Origin: Chryseobacterium sp. SORGH_AS_0447
Lineage (GTDB): Bacteria > Bacteroidota > Bacteroidia > Flavobacteriales > Weeksellaceae
Length of the DNA: 64,000 nt
Assembly (NCBI RefSeq): GCF_030818695.1
Contig: NZ_JAUTAR010000001.1
Span: 1,916,501-1,980,500, forward strand
Direction of reading: 5' to 3'
A model generated the notes under the pieces. That model ran no database searches and was not told where the DNA came from. It saw only the letters and a list, made by a program, of their open reading frames with translations. Positions 36,239 through 46,314 of this stretch are shown in pieces. The number at the start of each line of letters is the position of its first letter. The first letter of the stretch is position 1. Position numbers and translations under genes: made by a program.

Positions 36239-37142
36239 ATGTATTACAATGATGACAGTGTTCTCTTTTTTGATGGAGAGTATGTAAAAGCAAAAGACGC
36301 AAAAACCGATTTATACGGACAATCCTTACATTATGGCTATGCCGTGTTCGAAGGGATTAAATCTTATAAAACCGCCAATGGTGCCAGAATCTTTAAAGCA
36401 GAAGAACATTATGACAGGCTCAGAAAATCTGCGGAAGCCATGATGATGCCTTTCAGCTACTCGACGGAAGAAATGGTAGAAACAACGTATAAGCTTTTGG
36501 AAATGAATAACCTGGGAAAACGCTTATATCCGTCCGATTGTTATCTGTTCACCGAATATGGCACTCTCCAAAGGCCAGAAAAGCTACCTGGTGATCGAAG
36601 TATGGAACTGGGACAACGGGTATCTTGCTAACAAAATGAGGATTATGACGTCCTCTTTCCAGCGCCCGAATCCCAAAGCATTTAAAGTGGAGGCAAAAGT
36701 AAGCGGCCATTATGTAAATTCCATTCTGGCCTGTCAGGAAGCCAAAGACAAAGGTTTTGATGAAGCGTTGGTACTGGATGAAAACGGAAATGTAGCGGAA
36801 AGCTCCGGAGCCAATGTTTTTTTTGAAAAAGACGGTAAGCTTTTCACGCCGGCCAAAGGAAACATTCTTCCGGGAATCACACGGGCTACCGTTTTTCAGA
36901 TCTGCGAAGAGCTGGGAATTCCTACAGAGGAAAAATTCTTTAAGCCGGAAGAAATGCAGGGGGCAGATGCCGGATTTTTCTGTGGTACAGCTGCCGAAAT
37001 CGTAGCCCTGGATTCTCTGGATAACATTGCTTTCACCCTGGATTGGGAAAGCAGCCTTTCATCCAAAGTACAGCAGGCCTACCGACACCTGGTGCTGGAA
37101 GAAGATTATTCTTACCTGAAAACCCAACCGCAATATGTGTAA
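36239..37142 (+). pseudogene. ilvE: branched-chain amino acid aminotransferase, +1 frameshift
   Basis: Should encode the PLP aminotransferase that makes Ile, Leu and Val from their keto acids (about 300 aa). Codons 1-92 read MYYNDDSVLFFDGEYVKAKD to LLEMNNLG in one frame. The rest (NAYIRP-like segment, MALSKGQKSYLVIEVWNWD, the PLP-contact region NVAESSGANVFFEKDGKLFTP, and so on to the end) continues in the +1 frame. The switch lies at the A-run 36517-36520 (GGGAAAACGC): dropping one A restores an unbroken family sequence. Either a base-call error in a homopolymer or a real mutation would explain it. The remaining operon genes are intact. The stop overlaps the ilvD start by 8 bp. Confidence 0.88.
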
Positions 37143-38820
37143 TACTGAACTGAATAAATACTCCAGGACCCTGACGAAAGACCCGACCCAGCCGGCCACT
37201 CAGGCTATGTTCTACGGGATCGGATTTCAGAAAGAAGACTTCGACAAAGCGCAGGTCGGCATTGCCAGCATGGGCTATGACGGAAATACCTGCAATATGC
37301 ACCTCAACGGACTTGCCGAAATGGTAAAGGCAGGCGTAAAAGAGCAGAATCTGGTTGGGCTGATGTTCCATACCATCGGCATCAGCGACGGCATGACCAA
37401 CGGTACGGACGGCATGCGGTATTCGCTTGTAAGCCGCGACATCATTGCCGATTCCATCGAAACCGTTTGTGCGGGGCAATATTACGACGGGTTGATCACC
37501 GTACCGGGCTGTGACAAAAATATGCCGGGTTCCCTGATCGCTATGGCAAGGCTCGACCGCCCTTCCATCATGGTCTATGGCGGAAGCATTGCGCCGGGAC
37601 ATTACAAAGGCGAGGATCTGAATATCGTTTCTGCCTTTGAAGCGTTGGGAAATAAAATAGCCGGCAAGATCTCCGAGGAAGATTTCCAGGGAGTGATCCA
37701 GAATTCATGTCCGAGTGCCGGAGCCTGCGGGGGAATGTATACGGCAAATACCATGGCTTCTGCGATCGAAGCCTTAGGGATGAGCCTGCCGTATTCATCA
37801 TCATATCCTGCGCTGAGCCGTGAAAAAAAAGAAGAATGCCGTTTCGCAGGACACTATATGAAGATCCTTCTCGAAAAAGACATCAAGCCGTCGGATATTA
37901 TGACGCCGAAAGCTTTTGAAAATGCCCTCAGGCTGATCATGATTTTGGGCGGGAGCACCAATGCCGTACTGCATTTTATCGCCATTGCGAAAGCGATCGG
38001 TTATGATCTTACCCTCGATGATTTCCAGCGGATCAGTGACGAAACACCGTTCCTGGCCGATCTGAAGCCGAGCGGAAAATACCTGATGGAAGACCTGCAT
38101 AAAGTAGGCGGTGTTCCGGCAGTGATGAAGTATCTGCTGGATCTGGGACTTCTCCACGGCGACTGTCTTACGGTAACGGGGAAAACAATGGCGGAAAACC
38201 TGGAGCATGTAACATCCATTATCGACAGGGAGCAGAACATTATCCGGGATCTTAAAAATCCGATCAAGGAAACCGGGCATATCCGGATCCTGTACGGAAA
38301 TCTTGCCGAAAAAGGTTCCGTAGCGAAGATCACCGGAAAAGAAGGCCGGTATTTCCGCGGTGCTGCCATCGTATTCGACGGAGAAAAAGAATTCATCAAA
38401 GGAATCGAAGAAAGGAAAATTAAAGAAGGAAATGTGGTGGTCATTAAAAATGAAGGACCGAAAGGCGCACCCGGAATGCCGGAAATGCTGAAGCCGACCT
38501 CTGCACTTATGGGCTCGGGACTGGGCAAGAATGTTGCACTTATTACAGACGGACGTTTCTCAGGAGGTACTCACGGTTTTGTAGTGGGGCACATTACACC
38601 GGAAGCGTTCTGCGGCGGACTGATCGGTCTTATCAAAGACGGTGATGTCATCGAGCTGGATGCCGAAAAAAATACCATCAATGCCCTGTTGTCTGACGAG
38701 GAGGTTGCCAGAAGAAAAGCCGATTTCCGACAGCCTGATTATAAAGTGAAAAAAGGAATACTCTATAAATATGCAAAATCGGTAGCCGATGCATCGCAGG
38801 GCTGCGTTACGGATTTATAA
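37135..38820 (+). CDS. ilvD: dihydroxy-acid dehydratase
   Basis: Dehydrates dihydroxy-isovalerate and -methylvalerate in Val/Ile synthesis, using an Fe-S cluster. The 561 residues carry the cluster Cys motifs [16 protein letters not shown] and [19 protein letters not shown], and the C-terminal [19 protein letters not shown] block. The start at 37135 overlaps the end of ilvE, giving the family N-terminus ([22 protein letters not shown]). A 229-bp gap with a GGCTGGAAG-type repeat separates it from ilvB. Confidence 0.96.
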   Translation: MCNTELNKYSRTLTKDPTQPATQAMFYGIGFQKEDFDKAQVGIASMGYDGNTCNMHLNGLAEMVKAGVKEQNLVGLMFHTIGISDGMTNGTDGMRYSLVSRDIIADSIETVCAGQYYDGLITVPGCDKNMPGSLIAMARLDRPSIMVYGGSIAPGHYKGEDLNIVSAFEALGNKIAGKISEEDFQGVIQNSCPSAGACGGMYTANTMASAIEALGMSLPYSSSYPALSREKKEECRFAGHYMKILLEKDIKPSDIMTPKAFENALRLIMILGGSTNAVLHFIAIAKAIGYDLTLDDFQRISDETPFLADLKPSGKYLMEDLHKVGGVPAVMKYLLDLGLLHGDCLTVTGKTMAENLEHVTSIIDREQNIIRDLKNPIKETGHIRILYGNLAEKGSVAKITGKEGRYFRGAAIVFDGEKEFIKGIEERKIKEGNVVVIKNEGPKGAPGMPEMLKPTSALMGSGLGKNVALITDGRFSGGTHGFVVGHITPEAFCGGLIGLIKDGDVIELDAEKNTINALLSDEEVARRKADFRQPDYKVKKGILYKYAKSVADASQGCVTDL

Positions 38821-39049
38821 GTTTCAGGAAATAGGTTCTTAGGCTGGAAGCAGGAAGCTGGATACCGGAAGTTTTCCTGTCATCATCACTGTACTCTTTT
38901 TAAATAAATTCAGGAAACACAACCGAATATTGTTTTTCTGTTGTTAAATAAAATGTCTGGGATTTCCTTGAAAATTAGCAGCCAGACCAAATCAGTCTCC
39001 GACGGCCTTTGTGATGGCCTGACTATTTATAGTTTAAAAAAACAAAATA
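38821..39049. repeat. intercistronic spacer with GGCTGGAAG-type repeat
   Basis: The ilvD-ilvB gap starts with GGCTGGAAGCAGGAAGCTGG, a simple repeat also seen at 25893-25945 and used in frame at 50632. The rest is A/T-rich, with a short GGCC..GGCC motif near 39012. No terminator was recognised, so the operon probably reads through. Confidence 0.45.
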
Positions 39050-40792
39050 ATGAATACGACCCTATCAAAAACAGAAAATAACGAAACACCGCAACCGGAA
39101 ACAGTGGAAATCTCCGGCTCCAAAGCGCTTTTAGAAGCTTTGCTGGCGGAAAATGTAGATACGGTTTTCGGATATCCCGGCGGGGCGATCATGCCGATCT
39201 ATGACGCGCTGTACGATTATTCCGAGACACTGAAGCATATCCTGGTCCGCCATGAGCAGGGGGCGATCCACGCTGCCCAGGGATTTGCCCGGACTTCCGG
39301 GAAAACAGGCGTGGTATTTGCCACCAGCGGCCCCGGAGCGACTAACCTCGTTACAGGGCTTGCGGATGCGATGATCGACAGCAATCCGATCGTCTGTATC
39401 ACCGGCCAGGTATTCGCGTCCCTTTTGGGAACCGATGCTTTCCAAGAAACCGATGTCATCAATATTACCACGCCGGTAACCAAATGGAATTATCAGGTTA
39501 CTGATGCCACGGAAATCCCCGAAGCCATTGCCAAAGCATTTCACATTGCCGCAACAGGCCGTCCGGGCCCGGTCCTTATTGATATTACCAAAAATGCACA
39601 GCTTCAGCTGTTTGCGTTTGAAGGATATAAAAAATGCAGCCATATCCGCAGCTACCGTCCAGAGCCTGAAATCAGAAACGAATATATCGAACGGGCGGCA
39701 GAACTGATTAACCAGGCGAAAAAGCCTTTTGTCGTGTTCGGTCAGGGAGTTATTCTTGGAAAAGCGGAAGAAGAATTCAAAGCTTTTATCGAAAAGGTTA
39801 ACCTTCCGGCGGCAGCCACAGTAATGGGACTGAGCGCTTTGCCGACCGATCATCAACTGCATGTCGGGATGCTGGGAATGCATGGAAATTATGCCCCGAA
39901 CGTGATGACTAACGAATGCGATGTGCTGATTGCCGTAGGAATGCGTTTCGACGACCGGGTAACGGGCCGTTTAGATAAATATGCAAAGCAGGCAAAGGTC
40001 ATCCATCTTGACATTGACCCCGCTGAAATCGATAAAAACGTAAAAACGACCGTTCCCGTTTGGGGCAACTGCAAAAAAACGCTTCCGATGCTAACGGCAC
40101 TTCTTAAGGAAAACGACCATTCGTACTGGCTTCAGCAGTTCCGCGAACTGGAAAAAGAAGAGGTGAAAGAAGTCATTCAGAACGAACTGAATCCGGTGAC
40201 TGATACCATGACAATGGGAGAGGTGATTAAGGTGCTGAATGACCTGACGAACGGCGATGCCATCATTGCCACCGATGTCGGGCAGCACCAGATGGTTTCC
40301 TGCCGGTATGCCCGGTTCAATAATTCCAAATCCAGTGTGACTTCTGGCGGTCTCGGAACCATGGGGTTCGGATTGCCGGCGGCGATCGGTGCTTGGTACG
40401 GTGCACCGGAAAAAACGGTGGTGGCTATTATCGGCGACGGCGGATTCCAGATGACTCTTCAGGAATTGGGTACGATCATGCAGTTCGGTGCCAAAGTAAA
40501 GATCCTGATCCTCAACAATGAATTCCTGGGAATGGTAAGGCAGTGGCAGCAGCTCTTCCACGACCGACGGTATTCTTTCGTGAACATCACCAGTCCGGAT
40601 TTTGTTGCCGTAGCCAAAGGTTATTATATCGAAGGACAGAGGATCTCTGAAAGAAAAGACTTGAAGACTGCTTTGGAAACCATGCTTAGCCACGATGGCG
40701 CTTACCTGCTGGAAGTGATGGTAGGAAAGGAGAACAATGTATTTCCGATGGTAACGCAGGGCTCATCCGTCTCAGAAATCCGTTTAAAATAA
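39050..40792 (+). CDS. ilvB: acetolactate synthase large subunit
   Basis: ThDP-dependent catalytic subunit (580 aa) that condenses pyruvate with pyruvate or 2-oxobutyrate. The N-terminal domain has VDTVFGYPGGAIMPIYDAL and the catalytic Glu region HEQGAIHAAQGFAR. The central domain shows FDDRVTGRLDKYA, and the C-terminal ThDP motif runs from IIGDGGFQMTLQELGTI to ILNNEFLGMVRQWQ. About 25 polar residues precede the usual family start, as is common for this subunit. The regulatory subunit gene follows after 106 bp. Confidence 0.96.
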   Translation: MNTTLSKTENNETPQPETVEISGSKALLEALLAENVDTVFGYPGGAIMPIYDALYDYSETLKHILVRHEQGAIHAAQGFARTSGKTGVVFATSGPGATNLVTGLADAMIDSNPIVCITGQVFASLLGTDAFQETDVINITTPVTKWNYQVTDATEIPEAIAKAFHIAATGRPGPVLIDITKNAQLQLFAFEGYKKCSHIRSYRPEPEIRNEYIERAAELINQAKKPFVVFGQGVILGKAEEEFKAFIEKVNLPAAATVMGLSALPTDHQLHVGMLGMHGNYAPNVMTNECDVLIAVGMRFDDRVTGRLDKYAKQAKVIHLDIDPAEIDKNVKTTVPVWGNCKKTLPMLTALLKENDHSYWLQQFRELEKEEVKEVIQNELNPVTDTMTMGEVIKVLNDLTNGDAIIATDVGQHQMVSCRYARFNNSKSSVTSGGLGTMGFGLPAAIGAWYGAPEKTVVAIIGDGGFQMTLQELGTIMQFGAKVKILILNNEFLGMVRQWQQLFHDRRYSFVNITSPDFVAVAKGYYIEGQRISERKDLKTALETMLSHDGAYLLEVMVGKENNVFPMVTQGSSVSEIRLK

Positions 40793-40898
40793 GACCATCA
40801 GTAAAGAACTTCAAACCAGTAAGGCTGCATAAAAAAGTTAAGAAAGATTATATCTAAACCTCAACCTCAAGCTTAGCCTCAACCTAAATAAAACCATC

Positions 40899-41489
40899 AT
40901 GGAAAAAGAAGAATTCACCATTACCCTATATACCGAAAACTCAATCGGATTGATCGGCAGGATCGCCGGGATTTTTTCGCGTCGAAAGATCAATATCGAA
41001 AGCCTGAACACCTCGCCTTCGGAAGTGGACGGCATCCACCGGTTTACCCTGGTAATTACCGAAAATGAAGAAGTCGTAAGAAAACTATGCCGGCAGCTAG
41101 AAAAGCAGATCGACGTGCTAAAGGCTTATTACAATACCGATGACGAAATCGTATGGCAGGAGCAGGCATTATACAAAGTTCCCGCAGATGTCGTAACGGA
41201 AAAAGTCTATGTCGAGAGATTGCTGCGGCAGTACGGCGCTTCTACGGTCGTGATCCGGCAGGACTATATCGTCTTCGAAACTGCAGGACACCGTGAAGAA
41301 ATCGACCGGCTGACCGAAGAGCTGAACAAATACGGACTGATCGAATTTGTACGCGGGGCAAGAATCGCGATTATCAAAAACAGCGCGGGGATTCATGACA
41401 AAGTCCTTCAGTTCGAGAACCGGGAACCTTCTCCGCACCTGGTGGAAAACGAATATCTCGACCAGAGAGACCATGTTTTTACCATGTAG
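40899..41489 (+). CDS. ilvN: acetolactate synthase small (regulatory) subunit
   Basis: Feedback-regulatory partner of IlvB, 196 residues: an ACT domain at residues 5-80 (TLYTENSIGLIGRIAGIFSR, INIESLNTSPSEVDGIHRFT) and a C-terminal ALS_ss_C-type domain (LIEFVRGARIAIIKNS). Valine binding at the ACT interface is known for the family. The gene is preceded by a G-poor CCTCAACCT-type simple repeat that reaches almost to its ATG. Confidence 0.95.
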   Translation: MEKEEFTITLYTENSIGLIGRIAGIFSRRKINIESLNTSPSEVDGIHRFTLVITENEEVVRKLCRQLEKQIDVLKAYYNTDDEIVWQEQALYKVPADVVTEKVYVERLLRQYGASTVVIRQDYIVFETAGHREEIDRLTEELNKYGLIEFVRGARIAIIKNSAGIHDKVLQFENREPSPHLVENEYLDQRDHVFTM

Positions 41490-41595
41490 ATAAAAAGACA
41501 CAAAAAGCATAAAACTTTGTCAAAGATTTCAACTTTGACAAAGTTAAGTTCATCAAAATCAATCATCAATCATCATTTATCAATAATCATTAGAC

Positions 41596-43077
41596 ATGTC
41601 AAATTACTTCAATACCTTATCACTCAGAGAACAGCTTCACCAATTGGGACAGGCGGAATTTATGGAAAGCTCGGAATTTTCCGACGGCGTGGATGCCCTC
41701 AACGGTAAAAAAATCGTGATCGTAGGCTGCGGTGCCCAGGGACTTAACCAGGGACTCAATCTTCGGGACAGCGGACTGGATGTTTCCTACGCATTACGCC
41801 AGGAAGCCATCGATCAGAAAAGGGATTCGTGGAAAAACGCGACCGAAAACAATTTCAAGGCCGGAACCTATGAAGAACTGATTCCCACCGCAGATCTGGT
41901 GATCAACCTTACACCGGACAAGCAGCATACTTCCGTGATCAATGCCGTGCAGCCTCTTATGAAACAAGGTGCCACTTTATCCTATTCTCACGGTTTTAAT
42001 ATTGTGGAAGAAGGAATGCAGATCCGTAAAGACCTTACGGTAATTATGGTGGCCCCGAAATGTCCGGGCTCCGAAGTCCGTGCCGAATATCTCAGGGGAT
42101 TCGGGGTTCCGACCCTTATCGCGGTTCATCCTGAAAATGATCCTCAGGGAAAAGGCTGGGCCGAAGCCAAAGCCTATTGTGCAGGAACCGGCGGCCATAA
42201 AGCCGGGGTGTTGAAATCCTCTTTCGTAGCGGAAGTAAAATCCGATCTGATGGGAGAGCAGACGATCCTTTGCGGACTGCTGCAAACAGGTTCCATCCTT
42301 TCATTCGATAAAATGGTAGAGAAAGGAATCGATCCCGGATATGCTTCCAAACTGGTGCAGTATGGCGTTGAGGTAATTACTGAAGCCCTGAAGCACGGCG
42401 GCGTAAGCGGAATGCTGGACCGGTTGTCCAACCCGGCCAAATTAAAAGCCTTCGAGCTTTCGGAAGAACTTAAAGAGATCATGCGTCCTTTATTTCAGAA
42501 ACACCAGGATGATATCATTTCGGGTGAATTTTCCAAAACCATGATGGAGGACTGGGCCAACGGCGATGCCAACCTGTTGAAATGGCGTGCGGAAACCGGT
42601 GAAACGGCTTTTGAAAAAACGCCGGCCGGAAAGGTGAAAATCGCGGAGCAGGAGTATTTCGACCATTATCTTTTGATGTCGGCATTCATCAGAGCCGGGG
42701 TAGAACTGGCTTATGAAACCATGGTGGAAGCCGGAATAAAGCCCGAATCCGCTTATTATGAATCGCTGCATGAAGCACCACTGATTGCCAATACCATTGC
42801 CCGTAAGAAACTGTTTGAAATGAACCGGGTGATTTCGGATACGGCAGAATATGGCTGCTACCTTTTCGATCAGGCCTGTAAGCCGTTGCTGGCAGACTTT
42901 ATGAAAAAAGTGGATGCCGATCTTGCCGGAAAGAACTTTAATGAAGGAAAAGACCATTCGGTAGACAATGCACAATTGGTGCAGGTGAATGAAATATTGA
43001 GAAACCATCCGGTGGAAGTGGTGGGCCGAAAACTGCGTCAGGCGATGACCGCCATGAAATCCATCAAAACCGTTTAA
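41596..43077 (+). CDS. ilvC: ketol-acid reductoisomerase, class II (long form)
   Basis: NADPH- and Mg-dependent reductoisomerase of 493 residues. The length and a duplicated C-terminal knotted domain mark the class II type. The Rossmann motif is [20 protein letters not shown], and metal ligands are expected in [15 protein letters not shown] and the later E-rich helices ([28 protein letters not shown]). A run of simple AATCATCAATCATC repeats lies directly before the start. ilvA follows 12 bp after the stop. Confidence 0.96.
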   Translation: MSNYFNTLSLREQLHQLGQAEFMESSEFSDGVDALNGKKIVIVGCGAQGLNQGLNLRDSGLDVSYALRQEAIDQKRDSWKNATENNFKAGTYEELIPTADLVINLTPDKQHTSVINAVQPLMKQGATLSYSHGFNIVEEGMQIRKDLTVIMVAPKCPGSEVRAEYLRGFGVPTLIAVHPENDPQGKGWAEAKAYCAGTGGHKAGVLKSSFVAEVKSDLMGEQTILCGLLQTGSILSFDKMVEKGIDPGYASKLVQYGVEVITEALKHGGVSGMLDRLSNPAKLKAFELSEELKEIMRPLFQKHQDDIISGEFSKTMMEDWANGDANLLKWRAETGETAFEKTPAGKVKIAEQEYFDHYLLMSAFIRAGVELAYETMVEAGIKPESAYYESLHEAPLIANTIARKKLFEMNRVISDTAEYGCYLFDQACKPLLADFMKKVDADLAGKNFNEGKDHSVDNAQLVQVNEILRNHPVEVVGRKLRQAMTAMKSIKTV

Positions 43078-43089
43078 AAAAGTAATAAG

Positions 43090-44352
43090 ATGAGTGAAAC
43101 GGTGATGCTGCCTACTCTGGAAGCCGTAAAAAAAGCCCGGAAAAGCATAGAACATGTCGTAAACTATACACCGCTGCAATACAGCCAACGGTTATCGGAA
43201 AAATTCGGAGCCCGGGTTTTCCTTAAAAGGGAAGACCTGCAGCCGGTGCGGTCGTATAAGCTTCGCGGTGCCTACAATAAAATCAACAGCCTGTTCCTGG
43301 AAGGGAAAACATCGGAAGGCATTGTCTGTGCCAGTGCAGGAAATCATGCCCAGGGCGTTGCTTTTTCCTGCCGGCAGTTGGGCATCAAAGGAACGATCTT
43401 TATGCCGGTCACTACGCCGAGGCAAAAGCTGGAGCAGGTGGAAATGTTCGGAGGAAAAGCCGTTGAGGTTCGATTAGCAGGAGATACCTTTGATGCTTCA
43501 AAAAAGGCTGCTTTGGAGTTTGCTGCTCTTTCAGGCGCCGCTTTTATCCATCCGTTCGATGATGTAAAGATTATCGAAGGTCAGGCTACCCTGGCCCTGG
43601 AAATCCTGGAGCAGCAGCCGGAAATGATTGATTTCGTTTTTATCCCGATCGGCGGAGGCGGCCTCGCTTCCGGAATTGCGACGGTATTTAAATCCCTTTC
43701 CCCCGAAACCCAACTGATCGGTACGGAACCGAAAGGAGCGGCTTCCATGAAACTTTCGATGGCCAATAAGGTGAATACGGAACTCCCGGAAATCGACAGT
43801 TTCGTAGACGGTGCGGCCGTGAAAAGGGTAGGAGACCTGAATTTCGAAATCTGCAGACAGGCATTGGCAGACTGCGTCGCTGTGGACGAAGGCAGGATCT
43901 GTGATACGATCCTCCAGATGTACAACAGGGACGCTGTCGTGCTGGAACCCGCCGGCGCCCTGTCGATTTCGGCTCTGGATCTGTATAAAGAGCAGATCAA
44001 AGGTAAAAATGTGGTCTGCATCGTCAGTGGCAGCAACAATGATATTACGAGGATGGAAGAGATCAAGGAACGGGCACTGCTCTACAAAGGGCTGAAGCAT
44101 TATTTTATGGTCAAGTTCCCGCAGCGGCCTGGTGCCCTCAAAGATTTTGTACTCAACGTTCTGGGTTCCGATGATGACATCACCCACTTCGAATACACCA
44201 AGAAAAATTCCAGGGAAACCGCTCTCGCCGTAGTCGGCATCGAGCTTTCAGACCCATCCGGTTTTGACGGACTGAAATCCAGAATGCAGCAGCTCGGCTA
44301 TTTCGAATCTTACCTGAATGACAATCCGGATGTGCTGAATATGCTGGTGTGA
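43090..44352 (+). CDS. ilvA: threonine ammonia-lyase (biosynthetic threonine deaminase)
   Basis: PLP enzyme of 420 residues that deaminates threonine to 2-oxobutyrate, the committed step to isoleucine. The PLP Lys is in VRSYKLRGAYNKI; the glycine-rich phosphate loop is IPIGGGGLASGIATV; SAGNHAQGVAFSC is typical. The last 85 residues form one ACT-like domain (HYFMVKFPQRPGALKDFVLNVLG) for allosteric control, as in the short IlvA form. It is the last gene of the ilv operon, which fits Ile-sensing attenuation upstream. Confidence 0.95.
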   Translation: MSETVMLPTLEAVKKARKSIEHVVNYTPLQYSQRLSEKFGARVFLKREDLQPVRSYKLRGAYNKINSLFLEGKTSEGIVCASAGNHAQGVAFSCRQLGIKGTIFMPVTTPRQKLEQVEMFGGKAVEVRLAGDTFDASKKAALEFAALSGAAFIHPFDDVKIIEGQATLALEILEQQPEMIDFVFIPIGGGGLASGIATVFKSLSPETQLIGTEPKGAASMKLSMANKVNTELPEIDSFVDGAAVKRVGDLNFEICRQALADCVAVDEGRICDTILQMYNRDAVVLEPAGALSISALDLYKEQIKGKNVVCIVSGSNNDITRMEEIKERALLYKGLKHYFMVKFPQRPGALKDFVLNVLGSDDDITHFEYTKKNSRETALAVVGIELSDPSGFDGLKSRMQQLGYFESYLNDNPDVLNMLV

Positions 44353-44839
44353 TTTGAACCGCAAAAGGAGCAAAAGATATTCATACGGCGTAATAAAGTT
44401 GAATATAAAACGCGTAGCAGCATACAAAAATTCTTAAAACCTCGGAGAGGTTTGTGAATTCATTTTATACTATATATACTTTAAAGCAAGCTTTAATTTT
44501 TATAATCTACAATGTAAACAAACAGCAATTATCGGTGGCTGAGGATACTCAAAGCCACCATTGTCTGTGAAAGTCTGAGGTTTAAGCATCTCACAGATTT
44601 TGCAGATGACGCAGATAAAATGCAAGGACATCCGTATGGGATAGCCACAATAAATATCAAGCAGATATATCATTTGAAAATTTAGTTTTAAGATAAATGA
44701 TACATTGTCTTATTGGTTCTGAAAAACAATGTAATATTGATATGACCCCAATCGGGAATTTCGGCTACAGAATTCTGACAATCGACTACACGCATCCTAT
44801 GAAAAATACGGACCTTTGTTATATCAAAAAACAATTAAA
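44353..44839. other. 487-bp gap after the ilv operon
   Basis: No gene was recognised. Notable sites are a 7-bp hairpin AAACCTC-GGA-GAGGTTT (44437-44453) without a T-run, and GGTGGCTGAGGATACTCAAAGCCACC at about 44534, a palindromic member of the dispersed GGTGGCT/AGCCACC family. Confidence 0.5.
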
Positions 44840-45719
44840 ATGAAAGTATTTGTTACAGGAGCATCAGGCTTCATCGGTTCAGCCGTCGTTCAGGAATTAA
44901 TCGCTGCCGGCCATCAGGTAACCGGACTGGCCCGTTCGGAAGAATCGGCCACCGCCATCCTTAAGGCAGGTGCAGAAGTAATATCGGGAGGACTGGAAGA
45001 TCTCGATATTTTTAAAACAGGGGGCTTCTCTGGCCGACGGGATTATCCACACCGCATTTATTCATGATTTTTCCCGGTATGACAAAGCCGGAGCGATCGA
45101 CGAAACGGCCATCCGGATCATGGCTGAAGCAGTTAAGGAAAGTGGAAAGCCGATCGTGGTAACGGCGGGACTGCTGGGCCAGCCTTTGATCAACGGGTTT
45201 ATTACCGAAGAAAGCCTGGCGGATAATTCGCTGAGAAAATCTGAATCGACAGCCTTGGCTTTGGCAGGAGAAGGCAGTAACATTTCAGTGATCCGTCTTC
45301 CGCCATCCGTTCATGACAAAGGCGATAAAGGCTTTGTGCCGTTCATCATCGCTCAGGCCCGGAAAAATGGGGTGTCTGCCTATCCGGCAGAAGAAAAGAA
45401 CTGGTCAGCCGTCCACCGTCTGGATGCAGCGCGTGCCTTCCGACTGGCCGTAGAAAAAGGAGCGAGGGGCGCAGTATACAATGCGGTCGGTGATTCTTCC
45501 ATTCCGCTTCGGGAAATCGCAGCGTTGATCGGTGAAAAACTAAACCTGCCGGTACAGGCGCTGTCAGAAGAAGAGCTAGCTAACCATTTCGAATGGCTCA
45601 GCCGTTTCATGGCCTTTGAAGGCTCAGCCACAGGAACCCGCACTCGCGAAGCCCTGAACTGGGAACCGATGCACCCGGGACTGCTGGAAGATATGAAAGA
45701 GAACTATTTTAATTCATAA
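44840..45719 (+). pseudogene. NAD(P)-dependent epimerase/SDR family oxidoreductase, +1 frameshift
   Basis: An atypical SDR of about 290 aa split into two frames. The first part starts MKVFVTGASGFIGSAVVQEL (Rossmann GxxGxxG) and runs to SGGLEDLDIFK. The second part (SLADGIIHTAFIHDFSRYDK, then VVTAGLLGQPLINGF, and so on to ENYFNS) continues in the +1 frame. Removing one A from 45014-45017 or one G from 45020-45024 restores a continuous protein. The intact gene would be a NAD(P)H-dependent reductase of unknown substrate. A sequencing error at adjacent homopolymers is possible. I start at ATG 44840, not 44816, because the Rossmann strand begins there. Confidence 0.85.
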
Positions 45720-46084
45720 AAACCGATGGCTGAGCGGAGCCGAAGCCACATTTAGTTATCCCTAAAATTTATTTTAACACAGAGAGAGTTTAATAGGTTG
45801 TGTATATTTTAGAACACACCAGATTAAAAATCAAAGATTTTTAAAAAGAGTTTAATTTGTTCATTCACTGGTGACTAAGCCTGTTGATGCCCTATAATGG
45901 CGTGGCTTCGAGTAATCTCAGCCACCGCTGTTGCCGTTCTTTTCAACAAAGGATTATAAAATCTTTGATTTTTTAAAAGCTTTTGTGCGCTTGTTCAACA
46001 TCAGGCATCCAGCTTTAATTTGCAGAAAGCATCTCTTTTGTACTTTTGCGGTTAAAGAATTTCCCACAGATTCGCACAGATTTT
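45720..46084. other. 365-bp repeat-rich gap left of the IS element
   Basis: Made up almost wholly of dispersed repeats: a GGCTGAGCGGAGCCGAAGCC palindrome (45726), family A copy 3 (45779-45850), a GTGGCTTCGAGTAATCTCAGCCACC palindrome (45900), ATAAAATCTTTGATTTTTTA (45955) and CACAGATTCGCACAGATTT (46062). No gene was recognised. Confidence 0.6.
45779..45850 (+). repeat. dispersed repeat family A, copy 3
   Basis: ATATTTTAGAACACACCAGATT, then AAAAATCAAAGATTTTTAAA, matching the copy at 13560 almost base for base and those at 7050 and 47920 in reverse. Confidence 0.65.
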
Positions 46085-46145
46085 CCTTTAGATTTGCAAA
46101 AGGATTTAGTATTAAATTAGAGTATAAATTATATTCTGAAGAACC

Positions 46146-46215
46146 AGAGAAAATAAAGTGAACTAAACAGATTTCTAGAACAGAACTATTCTGTGTATCA
46201 GACTTTATTTTCTCT
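46146..46215 (+). ncRNA. candidate bridge-RNA segment in the left end of the IS110 element
   Basis: A perfect 14-bp inverted repeat (46146-46159 with 46202-46215, AGAGAAAATAAAGT / ACTTTATTTTCTCT) encloses a smaller stem CAGAA-CTA-TTCTG. It lies in the non-coding left end, 100 bp before the transposase start. IS110-group elements such as IS621 transcribe a bridge RNA of about 180 nt with internal-loop guides from this end. The stem-loop is seen; the RNA function is inferred from the family. Confidence 0.4.
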
Positions 46216-46314
46216 TTTGAATTTCTGCCATTTAGAATATTAAGCATTGCGGCTTATTAAAGGTTTCAGCATGATTCAAATTGGTTCATCAGGATCAATC
46301 CTAAATCCAAATTT

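Noticed and set aside
38970..39040. Second attenuator between ilvD and ilvB
   Set aside because: The GGCC..GGCC motif gives only a 4-bp stem, and no leader frame or T-run is present.
44437..44453. AAACCTC-GGA-GAGGTTT hairpin as terminator of the ilv operon
   Set aside because: The stem is perfect, but no T-run follows on either strand and it lies 85 bp after the stop; it may be another dispersed palindrome.
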